Assembly: GCF_003711515.1 (NCBI RefSeq)
Contig: NW_021167090.1
Span: 62,001-126,000, forward strand
Direction: 5' to 3'
DNA length: 64,000 bases
Origin: Sodiomyces alkalinus F11
Taxonomy: Eukaryota; Ascomycota; Sordariomycetes; Glomerellales; Plectosphaerellaceae
Shown: piece by piece, positions 23,150 to 33,595 of the stretch
How positions within the stretch are numbered: the stretch's first letter is position 1
How the letters are laid out: each line of letters begins with the position of its first letter
The notes under the pieces: model-generated
What the model was told of the DNA's origin: nothing
What the model saw: only the letters and a program-made list of their open reading frames with translations
Database searches by the model: none
Made by a program: the position numbers and the translations under genes

Positions 23150-25447
23150 ATGTTTCTTCCCTTGTTCTGCGTGGGCCTGGCCGCCCTCGCATCCATCCCT
23201 TGGACTGCTGCCCAGTCAACTCACCCTGTGGTGGGAGTCAGCTCCGGGATCAACCCAGGCACGGGAGAGACACCTGCCAGGAGGAATATCAATGACATCT
23301 ATAGGGAAGCTGGTCCAGAATGGTGAGACATGAGACATGGTCTTTGCGAACGTCTTCGACGACCCGCAAGCCGACCAATGCTGATCCAACCAACTTCTCT
23401 AGGGACCTACTCGTAGGAGCTCTCTCCGCCATGCAAGCCGCCAACGAGACCCATCCCCTGTCATATTTCCAGATCATGGGTACGATTTTGAGAGAAGAAA
23501 TCCTCAGTGTATGGGGGAGTAGGGACAGCTTCACCGCTGACTTGTCGCAGGAATCCATGGACAGCCGATTATGGCGTGGCCTGGCGGTGGTCCTCAGCAG
23601 GGAGGTACCCGTGGATATTGCCCGCACAATGTTAGTCCAACGGCTGTGTTTCTGCTGCTCTGCTCCCTTCCACTTCCTGTGATGGGCACTTACAATCCAT
23701 TTCTTAGGAACCTTTGTTTGGCACCTGGCATCGCGGCTACCTCGCACTTTATGAGGTTTGTCTCCCCCCCCCCCCCCTCTCTCTCTTAGCTGATGAATCT
23801 AACGCCCTTGGTAGCAAGTGCTCGTTGCACAGGCGCAAAGAATTGCAGAAGGCTACCCCCCCAACGTGAGAGGAGAATATCGAGAGGCTGCCGACCGCCT
23901 TCGTGTCCCATACTGGGACTGGGCAGCCGATTCCAATGTTCCGCCTGCAACAACTCCGCCAACCGTCACTATCCGCCGACCCGTCAACGGCTCCTTGACG
24001 GCCCTGCCTGTCCGGAATCCCCTGGCCAGCTACACCTATCCACGATCCGCGCAGAACGGAGAGTTTGGTCGGTTTATCGGTGTCGGGAGAACAGAACGAT
24101 GCACACAGGAGGGCAGAAGCTATCCCGAATCGGCCAACGAGGCCATGGCCCAACAGGGGCTTCGAGAACGAGTCGTGAGTCTCTTCCTACTATCAGTTGA
24201 CTCTTCCGAAAGACATGTACCAAGTTGACTCGCCGTAGTATACCTCACTGACCAGGGCCCGAAGCTGGTCAGAGATCAGTTCGACATCAGTCGGACCCAA
24301 CAGCATTGAAGGTCCTCATGGGAACGTCCATCTCCACGCAGCCTGCGGAAACGATTTTCTAGGGGTTGAAACGGCAGGATTTGATCCTCTTTTGTACGTC
24401 TTTTCTTCCTTGGGGGTTCAACACCCGTCGTGCCTTGCATCCTTTCCCCTCTCTGACCAAAGCCTTTGTTCTTCTCCAGTATGCTTCACCACTGCAATGT
24501 TGATAGGCTCCTCGCATACTGGCAAACTCTCAACTATGAAAACGCCAGCGTAGAATTCGAATATCAGACACGCGGGCTTTTCGCCACACCGCGAGGAACG
24601 ACCGTAACGGAAAGGTCCCCCCTAGTGCCATTCGAAGGGCCCGACGGCCCCCTGAACAGCGAGGACTTCGCCAGTGCCCGGGGCTGGGGCTATACGTACG
24701 AGCCCCTGCGCCACTGGGACCAGAGCCCACCCCAGCTCAGGACTGCGGTCACCAGGACAATCAACGAACTCTACGGCCCTGTCCCTTCGAGAAACTCCCC
24801 GAGCGGCGGCATGCTATCGAGGTTCAGGGGCGGAGCGAAACGAGACGTGTTCCGGAGCTGGCAGGAGCGAGAAGAGCCCACGATGGAGACGGAGTACTTC
24901 GCCACGGTCGAGGTCGAGAGGTCCGAACTCGACTTGCCTGCCGTGTTGAACCTGTTCGTTCGCGGACGCCATGCCGGCACGGTCGCCTTGCTCGGCATGC
25001 CGGCCGAGGGCGTCAGTTACGACGAAATCCCACTGCAGCGAGCCATCTCTCTGGCTGGGCTGGCTGATCTCGACCAAGAAGATCTCCTCTACGCCTTGAC
25101 GAAGGACCTACAGATCCAAATCACGAAGGTAAGCTTTTTCAGTGGTTCGTCCCTGCCGTCCTGCAGGAGGTTCTTTGTGGTAGAGGAGAATATTGGGCAA
25201 TTTTTGAAAAGGCGACGAACTACGTATGCGACAAACAAACTAACATCGTGCGAATCTTCTTTAGCCCGATGGAACCATCATCCCTGTAGAGAGCGTCCCG
25301 AGCCTCAAAGTCGACGTCGAAAACGTGGATGTCATGCTTCCCACCAGCATGGACGAGCTTCCCCTCTACGGTGAACCGCACAGTCGACGTGTGAGACTTA
25401 GGGTTCTGGGTCTGGATTTGGGACTTAGTCTCAAACTTCCCTTTTGA
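23150..25447 (+). CDS. Tyrosinase / polyphenol oxidase with signal peptide
   Basis: Eight exons are inferred: 23150-23322, 23403-23479, 23551-23630, 23708-23755, 23815-24174, 24239-24393, 24480-25128 and 25265-25447 (574 aa). All introns are GT-AG and phases agree. A signal peptide covers about residues 1-21. CuA ligands are H86 (GIHG), H109 (CPHN) and H118 (GTWHRGY). C107 in C-x-H fits the Cys-His thioether seen in fungal tyrosinases. CuB ligands are H273, H277 (GPHGNVH) and H301 (DPLFMLHHCNVDR). A long C-terminal domain follows the core, as in latent fungal tyrosinases that are activated by proteolysis. Family members oxidise phenols or diphenols to quinones, for example in melanin formation. 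Many fungal tyrosinases lack a signal peptide; this one is probably secreted or vacuolar. The last exon is the least certain. Monophenolase versus catechol oxidase activity cannot be decided. Confidence 0.9.
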
Positions 25448-25958
25448 GTTGAGAGGAGAGAGGGCATTGCAGGGGGAGAAAGAGGGAGGCGGGGGTGAGG
25501 GCACAGTCAGACCCCTCCCTGCCAGAGGGACTCGTCTCGATCTCCAGGGACAGGGATGCATAGTGCGCATAGTAGTACCCTGTGGTGAGTGGAAGTGAGG
25601 GTTTTCTGATTCTTTCTAGGAGGGCGTGTAAAAGCGTTTTGATATCTCCCGACGAGATGCGGCTATTTAATGTTCTTGGAGCTGCCACGAATGTAATTTG
25701 CAGCAAGGATTTACTTTGACCATGGTCTTTGGTACATTTATACAGACGAGAAATAATATATTGATCTGTTCAACAAAGGTCTCGCTTCATCCAGGAATAT
25801 GTTACAGTCGATGAGTACGGCCGTGAGCCGGATGACGAAAGATTTCACAATTAATTCGCTCTTATGAGCTGCCTCCCTCCGAATTCAAATGTCCCTAAAA
25901 CGCCTGATTCTCCAAATGGTGACCAGTCTATGCCCCTGAAGGGCTTATGCTATAGCGC

Positions 25959-25994
<36 letters not shown>

Positions 25995-26333
25995 TTTTTT
26001 TTTTTTCTTTTTCTTCTTTTTTTCTCTTCTTTTTTCTGTGAATGGGTTTAAACTCAAGGGGTATCGTACATCCATCTAAACTGGGAATGGCAATACATTA
26101 CCGCATTGCGATCGTCTTCCCCATCTACCAACCCGGTAATTGTGCCGAGTCTGGTATTAGTGATCCGTGGGGCGAGGCATGACAGGCGAAAGCACAGGAA
26201 AGCTGTTTGCAGCTCACTCTGGCCCTTTGAAGGGGAGTTGGATAGAGCGAGCAGCAAGACAGGGACGGGCTATCGCAGTGAGAACCTGCGAGGTGGAAAG
26301 GAAAATAAAAGCTCCACGGCGCCAGATCGTTTC
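25448..26333. other. Intergenic between tyrosinase and CorA-like gene
   Basis: The two genes converge here. No gene was seen. A (CT)n tract runs at 25962-25992, followed by T- and CT-rich sequence to about 26040. Confidence 0.45.
25962..25992. repeat. (CT)n microsatellite followed by poly-T
   Basis: About 15 CT units are followed by a T-rich tract. The tract is non-coding and lies between convergent genes. Confidence 0.85.
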
Positions 26334-27886
26334 CTATATGCTCTTTATGTCTTGGAGTTCCGCAACAAGGCTGGGGTTGCTGGTCAACGTGTCCCCCGTG
26401 CAAGCCCGGGTGAGTTCATGTTGTTCATGCTGTTGTTGTCTCTGCTGACGTGAGAAGCCAATTTTACTTTTCGATTTGGCTTCCATCAGTCTGTGGTGAT
26501 ATCTCCACACAACGAAGACTACAAGGGTTGATGCGACGGCGCACACCCAGAATATCCAGAAGTGCTCTTCGGCCTCGCTTGGAAGGGAGGGCATGGAGAA
26601 GACAGCGGCGAAGAAGGTTCCAGGGAGGAAGAACATGGTCATCATGGCGATGGATTTCATGGCCGAGCTGTCCTTCCTCGCTGCGGCGGCGAGCTCCGTG
26701 TTGAGGGTCGCGTCTTCGTGGGTCATCATACTGAATATCTGTTTGTTTATTGCATTGCGGCTGTTAGTGAGTGGACCCCCCCTTTTCTCTCCTGGCGGGG
26801 GAAGTGGGATAGATAGAAACGCACGACGCTGGATTGGCACTCGGCCCGGGTTTGGAGATAGACCAAGGAGGTTTCGAGGTCGCTGGTCAACTTCTTCATG
26901 GCGGGCTTCAGGTGGAAAAGGTAGTCAAAGTCGGCGTCGCAGCTGGCGGCAAGCTCCGGGTGACCTAGTTGGTTGTTCCACTTTGAACGCAGTCCGGGGC
27001 TCTCCAGGTACGCGGCCATAGACTTGAGATAGACGTCGTGACGGAGCAGATTGGCCAGGTGGACCCGGATGGTGGCCACCTCCTGGGCGGCAGCGGACAA
27101 TTCGTGAAGGTCTCGACGATTCATGTTCGATGCGACCGAGAGGTCCGACGCCTGCACGCCGAAACCAGGACCGTGGCCGGTCACGGATTCGATGCGGCGA
27201 AGATGGCGCACCGTCGAAAGGACGACTTCCTGGGACATCCGGCAGAGTTGAATATAAACGATGAAGGCGAGGAAGAAAGGCGTCCGGGCATATGCCTTGT
27301 ATTTGTCGAGGGTGACGCCGAGGCCGTCAAAGGCATACTGACCGTTCTTGAGAACGGGGGAGGTCCGAAGAAGGAGGATGGCGTTCGTCTTCATGGCAAC
27401 TGGGTTGTAGGACCAGGCCAGGGAGTATACGTAGGTGCCGACGTAGAAGCTATAGGCATTGCGGTACGGCTCATCGTAGTGGTGGAAACCGTAGCTGGTC
27501 AGGGCAAGCTGCTGAAGGACGATGGGGTCGATGTCGAAAAGATCGAACAGTTCGAGGAAGCTGGATGCATCCGTCATGTCCATGCTGTCGTCCTCGGCGC
27601 GGTTTACGATGACGAGCCGGAGGGACGTGTCCGGCTCGGCCGAGGTAGATTCCGAGTCCGTATCTGACGGGGATGGCCCTCGTACTTCTTGTGCTTCTTG
27701 TACTTCTTGAAATAACTGAGCTTGGCTCAGATCTCTGGCCGGGTGTAGCTCCACGCAATGAGCTGTGGCAGCTAGTTTGATGAGTCCGAGAGGATGAGGC
27801 TTTGGGGTTCTCCTGAACTCAGACCAGTCTTTGAAAGTGGATTTGGCGAGGGCGCGTAGCTCATCCATTTTGTCCGACCAGAGCAT
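26334..27886 (-). CDS. CorA-like divalent-metal transporter family protein (partial 5' end)
   Basis: The two exons recognised are 27886-26825 and 26738-26334, joined in phase 0 (488 aa from the ATG at 27886). The C-terminus has two membrane spans, the first containing MFFLPGTFFAAVFSM and the second FWIFWVCAVASTLVVFVVW. They are preceded by a helical stretch (DATLNTELAAAARKDSSAMKSIAMM). This layout is typical of the large fungal CorA-like group, whose members often lack the GMN signature; GMN is absent here too. Transport activity is unproven for most of them. The open frame continues 13 codons upstream of the ATG to an AG at 27926-27927 that looks like a splice acceptor, so a further 5' exon is likely and the true start is uncertain. 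It diverges from the Yju2 gene. Confidence 0.75.
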
Positions 27887-28774
27887 CAACGACAAGGCTT
27901 CTTTCTTGTGGTTAGACGTCTCGATCTACAAGGGCCAGGGGGTGAGATGATTGAATATTGCTGTATTGTATTGTATCGTCGTCTATATGACGGAGTCGGC
28001 TCATCTCGTTAAAGAAGCTAGATAAGAGAAGAAGGAACAGGAGGAGGAGAGTAAGAAGAGGAAGAAGAAGAAGATGAAGAGAGAGCGAGGTTACAGAGAG
28101 AACAGATATAATTAGTAGGCATCATAGACACTGGGACCCGGGGATCAGGAACGATGAACGATGGCTGTGAGGCATGGAGGGATGGCCCGTCCCGCTTCCA
28201 TGAAAATGCTGATACTAATCTTTTCGGTATCATTGGCTGCGGTGGGATGTGGGAGGGTAAAGTGTAGCAAGGAGGGACGGTGAGGGATGGTGGTGCGAAC
28301 TGGTTGTAGGACGACAGGACAGGACAGGGGTTGACCCTCGGCGGTAAGGTTGAAGTACTTCGTCGCAGGTACCTTTTTCTTCGTCCCGCCCACCACAGCC
28401 CCCAAGGTGGCTCAGCCGGTGAATGTTTGGAGGCGTTGGGAGGCCGGTGCCAAGATAAGATAACCAAAGTTGGAGGGGCAGATACGGTACCCTACCTACC
28501 TTATGGATTATGACCCGCCGTATCTCAAAGTTTACTGGACGGAGACGCGACCTGTACGTTTTCTTGCAACAGACTGCACCCCTCGACGCAGCATCTCGAC
28601 CTCCTCCGTACAACACTCGAGTCTCCTAACCTCATCCCCCATGTCCCATTCTCATTGTTTAAAACATACAGCTGTCAATACGGTAATCACAACGGAAAAC
28701 AGACAGTCCCGTCCTCCGACACATCTTCTGTTCGGTCCGTTCTTTCGTCGCCTCCTCCCGCCCATCCGCCGACC
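27887..28774. other. Divergent intergenic, CorA-like and Yju2 genes
   Basis: This region probably holds both promoters and a missing first exon of the CorA-like gene. An ATG on the minus strand near 27996 opens a short frame (MSRLRHIDDD) but cannot be joined confidently. Purine-rich GAAGAA repeats lie at 28025-28080 and a CTACCTACCTT-type motif near 28492-28502. Confidence 0.35.
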
Positions 28775-30019
28775 ATGCAGGGCTTCAATATGGGCCGTTA
28801 CGTCCCCCCGGACCTGGAGGGGACGACGACAGGCAACAAACTCCATTCCAAACTACCACCGGGCCGCCGCGCCTCCAAGCCGGGCACGCAAACCGTCCGC
28901 TTCGAGATGCCCTTCGCCGTCTGGTGCGACCACTGCCCGAAACCCACCCTGATCGGCCAAGGCGTGCGCTTCAACGCCGAGAAGCGCCGCGCAGGGAACT
29001 ACTACACCACCCCCATCTGGTCCTTCCGCATCCGACACGCCGACTGCGGCGGCGACCTCGAGCTGCGCACCGATCCGCAGAACACAGCCTACATTGTCGC
29101 CTCGGGCGGTCGGAAACGCGACGACGGGACCTCGCGAGAACAACAGCAACAACAAGAAGGACCTCTCGTCATCCTCACCGATTCTGAGCGCGAGGCTCTA
29201 CGCAAGAGCGCCTTCGCGAGTCTGGAACGCACCATCGAGGACCGCGAGGCCCTGCGCGCCACCTCCGAACGCATAGACCAGCTCGCCGACGTGTCGTACC
29301 GCCAGTGGGATGACCCTTACGAGCGGAACCGTGCCTTGCGAAGGGCCTTTCGTGTCGGTCGCAAGCAGCGCGAGAAGCAAACACTGGCCGACGATGCCCT
29401 TCGCGACCGGATCGGAGCAAGCATAGAACTGCTCCCTGCCACTGAGGAGGACGCGAGGAGGGCTGCGCTGGTCGACTTTGGGGCGGTACCAGAAGACGAA
29501 GAGGAGGAGAAGGAGGATGAGAGGGAGGGGGCGGAGGGGGCGGAGGAGGAGGAAGAAGAGAAGGAACAAGAGAGAGTCGCGAAGAAAGAAGTCACCGTCA
29601 GGAACCGCCGGCCGCACAAGGCCCTGGCGAAACCTCTGTTCGCCACAACCGCCAACGGCTCGTCATCTCGAGGAATCAGCATGACTTCTACAATGCTGCC
29701 GCAAGGGACCCCCAAGGCCGAGGTGCTGGCTGCGCAACGGCGCCGGGGCTTCGTCTCCGAGGTAGTGAACAACACCCGTGCCGCTCACGACCCATTTCTA
29801 CTGGACAATAGACCCCCTGGCTCCGCATCGGGACGAGCCCTTGTTCGGATTCCAGGGGTCAAGCGGAAGCGAGCCATTGACGAGGGAGCCGACAACGAGC
29901 TGGTGATGAGGGCAAACAACAACATATCGAGTGGTGTGCCTGATAAGCCACCTGATCCAGCAACACAGACATCCGCGCCCAAAACTGCTTTGATTAGCTA
30001 TGGGTCCGACTCGGATTGA
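28775..30019 (+). CDS. Splicing factor Yju2/CCDC130 (Cwf16) family
   Basis: This is a single exon of 414 aa. The N-terminus MQGFNMGRYVPPDLEGTTTGN is the hallmark of the CCDC130 (YJU2B) branch. A zinc site is formed by C51, C54 (WCDHC), H88 and C91 (RHADC). The conserved block GQGVRFNAEKRRAGNYYTTPIW follows the first cysteine pair. Downstream the protein is charged, with a Glu-rich stretch encoded near 29490-29580 and a low-complexity C-terminus. Yju2 relatives join the spliceosome around catalytic activation and step one. The frame is open for 40 codons before this ATG, but family members start at MQGFN, so the upstream part is taken as leader. Confidence 0.9.
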   Translation: MQGFNMGRYVPPDLEGTTTGNKLHSKLPPGRRASKPGTQTVRFEMPFAVWCDHCPKPTLIGQGVRFNAEKRRAGNYYTTPIWSFRIRHADCGGDLELRTDPQNTAYIVASGGRKRDDGTSREQQQQQEGPLVILTDSEREALRKSAFASLERTIEDREALRATSERIDQLADVSYRQWDDPYERNRALRRAFRVGRKQREKQTLADDALRDRIGASIELLPATEEDARRAALVDFGAVPEDEEEEKEDEREGAEGAEEEEEEKEQERVAKKEVTVRNRRPHKALAKPLFATTANGSSSRGISMTSTMLPQGTPKAEVLAAQRRRGFVSEVVNNTRAAHDPFLLDNRPPGSASGRALVRIPGVKRKRAIDEGADNELVMRANNNISSGVPDKPPDPATQTSAPKTALISYGSDSD

Positions 30020-30744
30020 CTACCCTTTCTTTTTTCTCTGTTTTGTTTCGGCAGGTGTTAGGCGTTTCGTTGGGAGGCCATCTACTTGGAGCAATCTCTG
30101 GCCACAAGGTAATGGACATACGGATAGAACTAGACGATACCCCGCTGCTTCAGCTGCAGGCGTGTAATACACATGGCATTTCATCCAGCTGATCGCGAGC
30201 CTTCCATTATCCTCCTATAATAAGGTCCATTGCGGGAACCATGTTCATCAAGGCCGTAAGGTCGCTCTAAGCAGTGAAGAAAGACGAAATGATCCTACCT
30301 GTTATGTGCCTATTCGAAAAAAAGAAAGAAAAAAGAAAGAAAAACACACCGAAGGAAAGAAGCAATCCAATGCACCCCAAATCCCCGATGCTCATTCCAC
30401 CTCAGCATACTTCACAGGTGCATTAGTCCCCATGCCTTGAGACAACGGTGCCTCCAGGGTCCTCCGAAGAAATCTGATAACGGCCGTACAAATGCCAACC
30501 GGAAGAGGACAAGAGGACAAGAGGACCAGGCCAAAGAAGGCGGTTGGAAATGCTTGGGTAACAAAACGGGGAAAAGACAAAAAATATGCAAACCAAGTCC
30601 ACCCCACCCGCAAGCTGCCCGTCTGTTCGACGCTATGGCTGCGAATGCCAACTCCGGTGCACCTTCCCATGACGCCATAATCGCCTGCGTAAAAATAAGT
30701 ATTTGCCGACGCCCGTCCTTCGCCGCATTTGCCGGGAGGAGCGC
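30020..30744. other. Convergent intergenic, Yju2 and ubc8
   Basis: No gene was seen. A purine-rich GAAAGAAAAAAG block at 30317-30345 is the only notable feature. Both 3' UTRs must fit here. Confidence 0.45.
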
Positions 30745-31933
30745 TTATACATCATCCAGCCGCCCGGCGGGTTGCTCGTCTTCCTCGTCCCCAAAGCTTC
30801 CCACAGACGACATGTCGTCGTCATCCTCACTTTCCGCGCCAGCCTCGTTCGCTGCATCTTTACTGGCGTATTTTTGGACGTATTCTGGGTCGACAAGTTA
30901 GAGAAGGCCGGGTCACTGATTTCTTTTTTCTTTTTCTTCTTCTTGTGTGTTTGTTTATCTCCCCTTCTCTCAACCCCGGCAGAAACGTACCCTTCACCTT
31001 GATTTCGTAGTTCTTCTTATCCTTCATCATCAAGGCAGCCGCCTCTCCGTTCAGCGGATCTGAGGGGTTCGGGTATCGAAGGAGCTGAGGAAGGAAGACC
31101 TCGAAAATGTTGATCATATCAAACATCGGGGACCAAGTTTGGTTGATCACGTCCAGGCAAACCGAGCCAGACCTGTAATTGCCAACCCGTAGTCAGTCAC
31201 TGCTCGACTCGAAGAAGGAAATTCCAAGCCGGCGACCTGGAGTCTGGAGATGCTTACAATTCGTCAATGTTCGGGTGGAAGATGCGGTTCACAAAACCAA
31301 TGCTAGGGGATTTGTAAGGGTATTGGTCCGGGAGCTCGACATGGACCTTCCAGGTGCCACCTTCGAATGGAGCTATTGGCATGTCAGTGACTGACTGCCT
31401 TTGCACAGCGTTCTTGGCTCAACAGCCTGAAGAGCACTAACTCTCCGCAGGTCCCTTAAACCGGACGAAGAACTCCTGCCTGTATTGGTTTTAGTCAGGT
31501 CGGTCGGTGGTCCATGATGCATCAGAGTGGAACGGTCGGTGGTCTTCGGTAGCTCACACTGTAATTCCATGGTTAGTGAACAGAAGTATCAAGAGTAGGT
31601 GCTGAAGAGACGACTTTGTGGCGGCTACGCCATGGCGTGCACTGGTCTGAGAGGAGGTACTTACTATTATCATTGACAAGTGTGACCTCGTAGTCACTCA
31701 TAAGCCTAGAGCACCGAGGGTGAGTACCTATAGAACAAAGCCTCGAGAAGAGAGCGTTGGAAAAGGAACGTACATCCTGCATCACGTTAGCTAAGTGATC
31801 TCAAGAACAATGACACTGTAAGAAGACCTACTTCATAACCTGTCGACAACATGTCATATTAGCACGTTAGCTGCAAAGAATAAACAGAGAAAGAACCTAC
31901 GTCTGTCTCGATTCTCCGTCGTGGGCTGCTCAT
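30745..31933 (-). CDS. ubc8: Ubiquitin-conjugating enzyme E2, Ubc8/UBE2H type, with micro-exons
   Basis: Nine exons are inferred: 31933-31901, 31839-31832 (8 nt), 31776-31774 (3 nt), 31705-31665, 31558 (1 nt), 31479-31442, 31372-31258, 31172-30991 and 30884-30745 (186 aa). Every intron is GT-AG, and those around the smallest exons have CTAAC- or CTGAC-like branch sites. The product begins [19 protein letters not shown]. The active-site cysteine falls at C85 in [13 protein letters not shown], the same number as in yeast Ubc8. The tail is acidic (ESEDDDD...EDEEQPAG-like). In yeast Ubc8 supports Gid/CTLH-dependent degradation of gluconeogenic enzymes such as FBPase. Dropping the 3-nt or 1-nt exon loses a conserved position or breaks the frame. 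The model is strongly supported by homology but needs cDNA. Confidence 0.88.
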
Positions 31934-33595
31934 GTTGACAGATGTTTGCGTATCGATAGAATACGTGCGCGGGAAGATGATCAGTGCTGGCTGAGGCTTG
32001 GGCCGGAAGGCTGGTGGCGTGTTGGCCTGTTTTAGGGAACTCGTGAGGTAGGTGCTAAGTGGCACTGGCTTACGCAAACGTCACTCCAGCCAGAAGAAGC
32101 TGGGCAATGACGGTAAGGAAGAAAACGGGCTGAGAAGGCAATAAATACGTAGACGAGTTATGGGAGTCAATGATCGCATGTAATATGTGTTATTAGAATG
32201 GGAAAAGAGAGAGGGGTTCGTTCGAACCGGGCTCCCGGGGATGTTCAGCCCAAGTCACGCGCTGGATGATGCTAGAGAGGTATCGATAAGAATTATGGGG
32301 CCTGGCCTGATAAGACCATTAATCCGGACTTGGGTATGATGTACCTTTTTATGCGGATGGAACTGGAAACATCGATGGAGGATGGATGAATGGCCATGTG
32401 ACCACATCATGTGACAAAAAGATGGCAGGAAAAGAAGAAAGTTTAAAGCATAAGGTAGCTTTAGCGAAAGAGTTGGCGAAACCACTGAATTTGAAGAGTA
32501 TCGGGGCCTTGCAGCCTCCCTTCTAAGGTACTCCAGGACAGCTGTGCGTGCTGTAAGGTAGTGTGTGTCTACCTGACCGTACCAGGATCCAATTACTGCC
32601 AAAGAACGCTACCTAGGTAGGTAAGGTAGTGTAGGTAGCTCCTTGCTTATACCTTGGGTATCCGTCCTAGAAAAAGGGTCTCCATACGTCATTAATTACA
32701 GACGAAATAGACTTTTAATACGATTCAAACCCAGCTCGACATCAAAGCCCAATACTGCTGACTAACGTGCCGTATTAAACCAAACTATGCAGCGGTGACT
32801 TACTATTTGGTTGCGCCACCCCATGTGACAAGCTTCCTTCCCTCTTCAGAACTCTCGGACTTTGAACGACAAAGCCTTCCTATCCAGTATAAGGTATCAT
32901 ATTCTGTAGTTGATCTACTGCGTATACTAAGTAGTTCTAAGAAGTATACATCCAAATTCGGCCAGAATTAAGAAACATCTAGCCGCGAGGCATCAATAGG
33001 AATGAGTGTAGACAAAAAGACCCGGAGCTTCGGACGGGGTTTTGCGCTTGCTGTAATACCCGCCACTCCTCCGACACCAGACACCGAAGCCGGAGAGTGC
33101 CTCGGCATGAGCTGATTAGATCAGCAGGTACAGAGTACTTCGTTTCTCATCTACCACATGATTGGACGAAAAGCCAAGTGGTCCCTGTTTTCCTTCTAGA
33201 AGCCTCGCCCCTGAAAGGGATTTTTGGCAAGTAACTTCCCTTTAGGGCGGCAACTCACCCCGCCAGCCCCCCTCAGCCAAAAGGGGGAAAAGAGAACGCC
33301 AGGGGAATTTCTGGAGATACTCATTTCTACGCAGCAAAAACCATCATGACCTTGAGAGAATAAAATAAGATGCTCGGTTCCAAATGGGTTCGCGTCTTCC
33401 TTCGCTCCTACAAATCTTCTTCTTGTTGGTATCCCTATCGCGACTAAAAAGCGTCTAGCATTAGACCAACTCTGATCTAATTATTTTCTCTCCTTTCCCC
33501 CCCTTTCCCCTGCCACACATCAATCACTTATATGCATTTATAAGCTGTTGTACCCTTTTCCCTTTCAAAGTGACAGGTACATCTGTTTTGCACGG
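31934..33595. other. Divergent intergenic, ubc8 and panB
   Basis: No gene was recognised in 1.7 kb. GGTAG and TACC repeats lie near 32610-32640. A CT/C-rich pyrimidine tract at 33485-33512 sits about 85 nt before the panB ATG and resembles the CT-rich stretches common near fungal transcription starts. Confidence 0.4.

Noticed and set aside
31706..31831. ubc8 model that skips the 3-nt exon
   Set aside because: It stays in frame but shortens the conserved spacing between DVMK and MSD by one residue and moves the catalytic Cys to 84, unlike yeast Ubc8. Kept only as a possible minor isoform.
32210..32240. tRNA-like GGTTCGTTCGAACC sequence
   Set aside because: It has a T-loop-like core, but no acceptor stem, D-arm or anticodon arm can be built around it.
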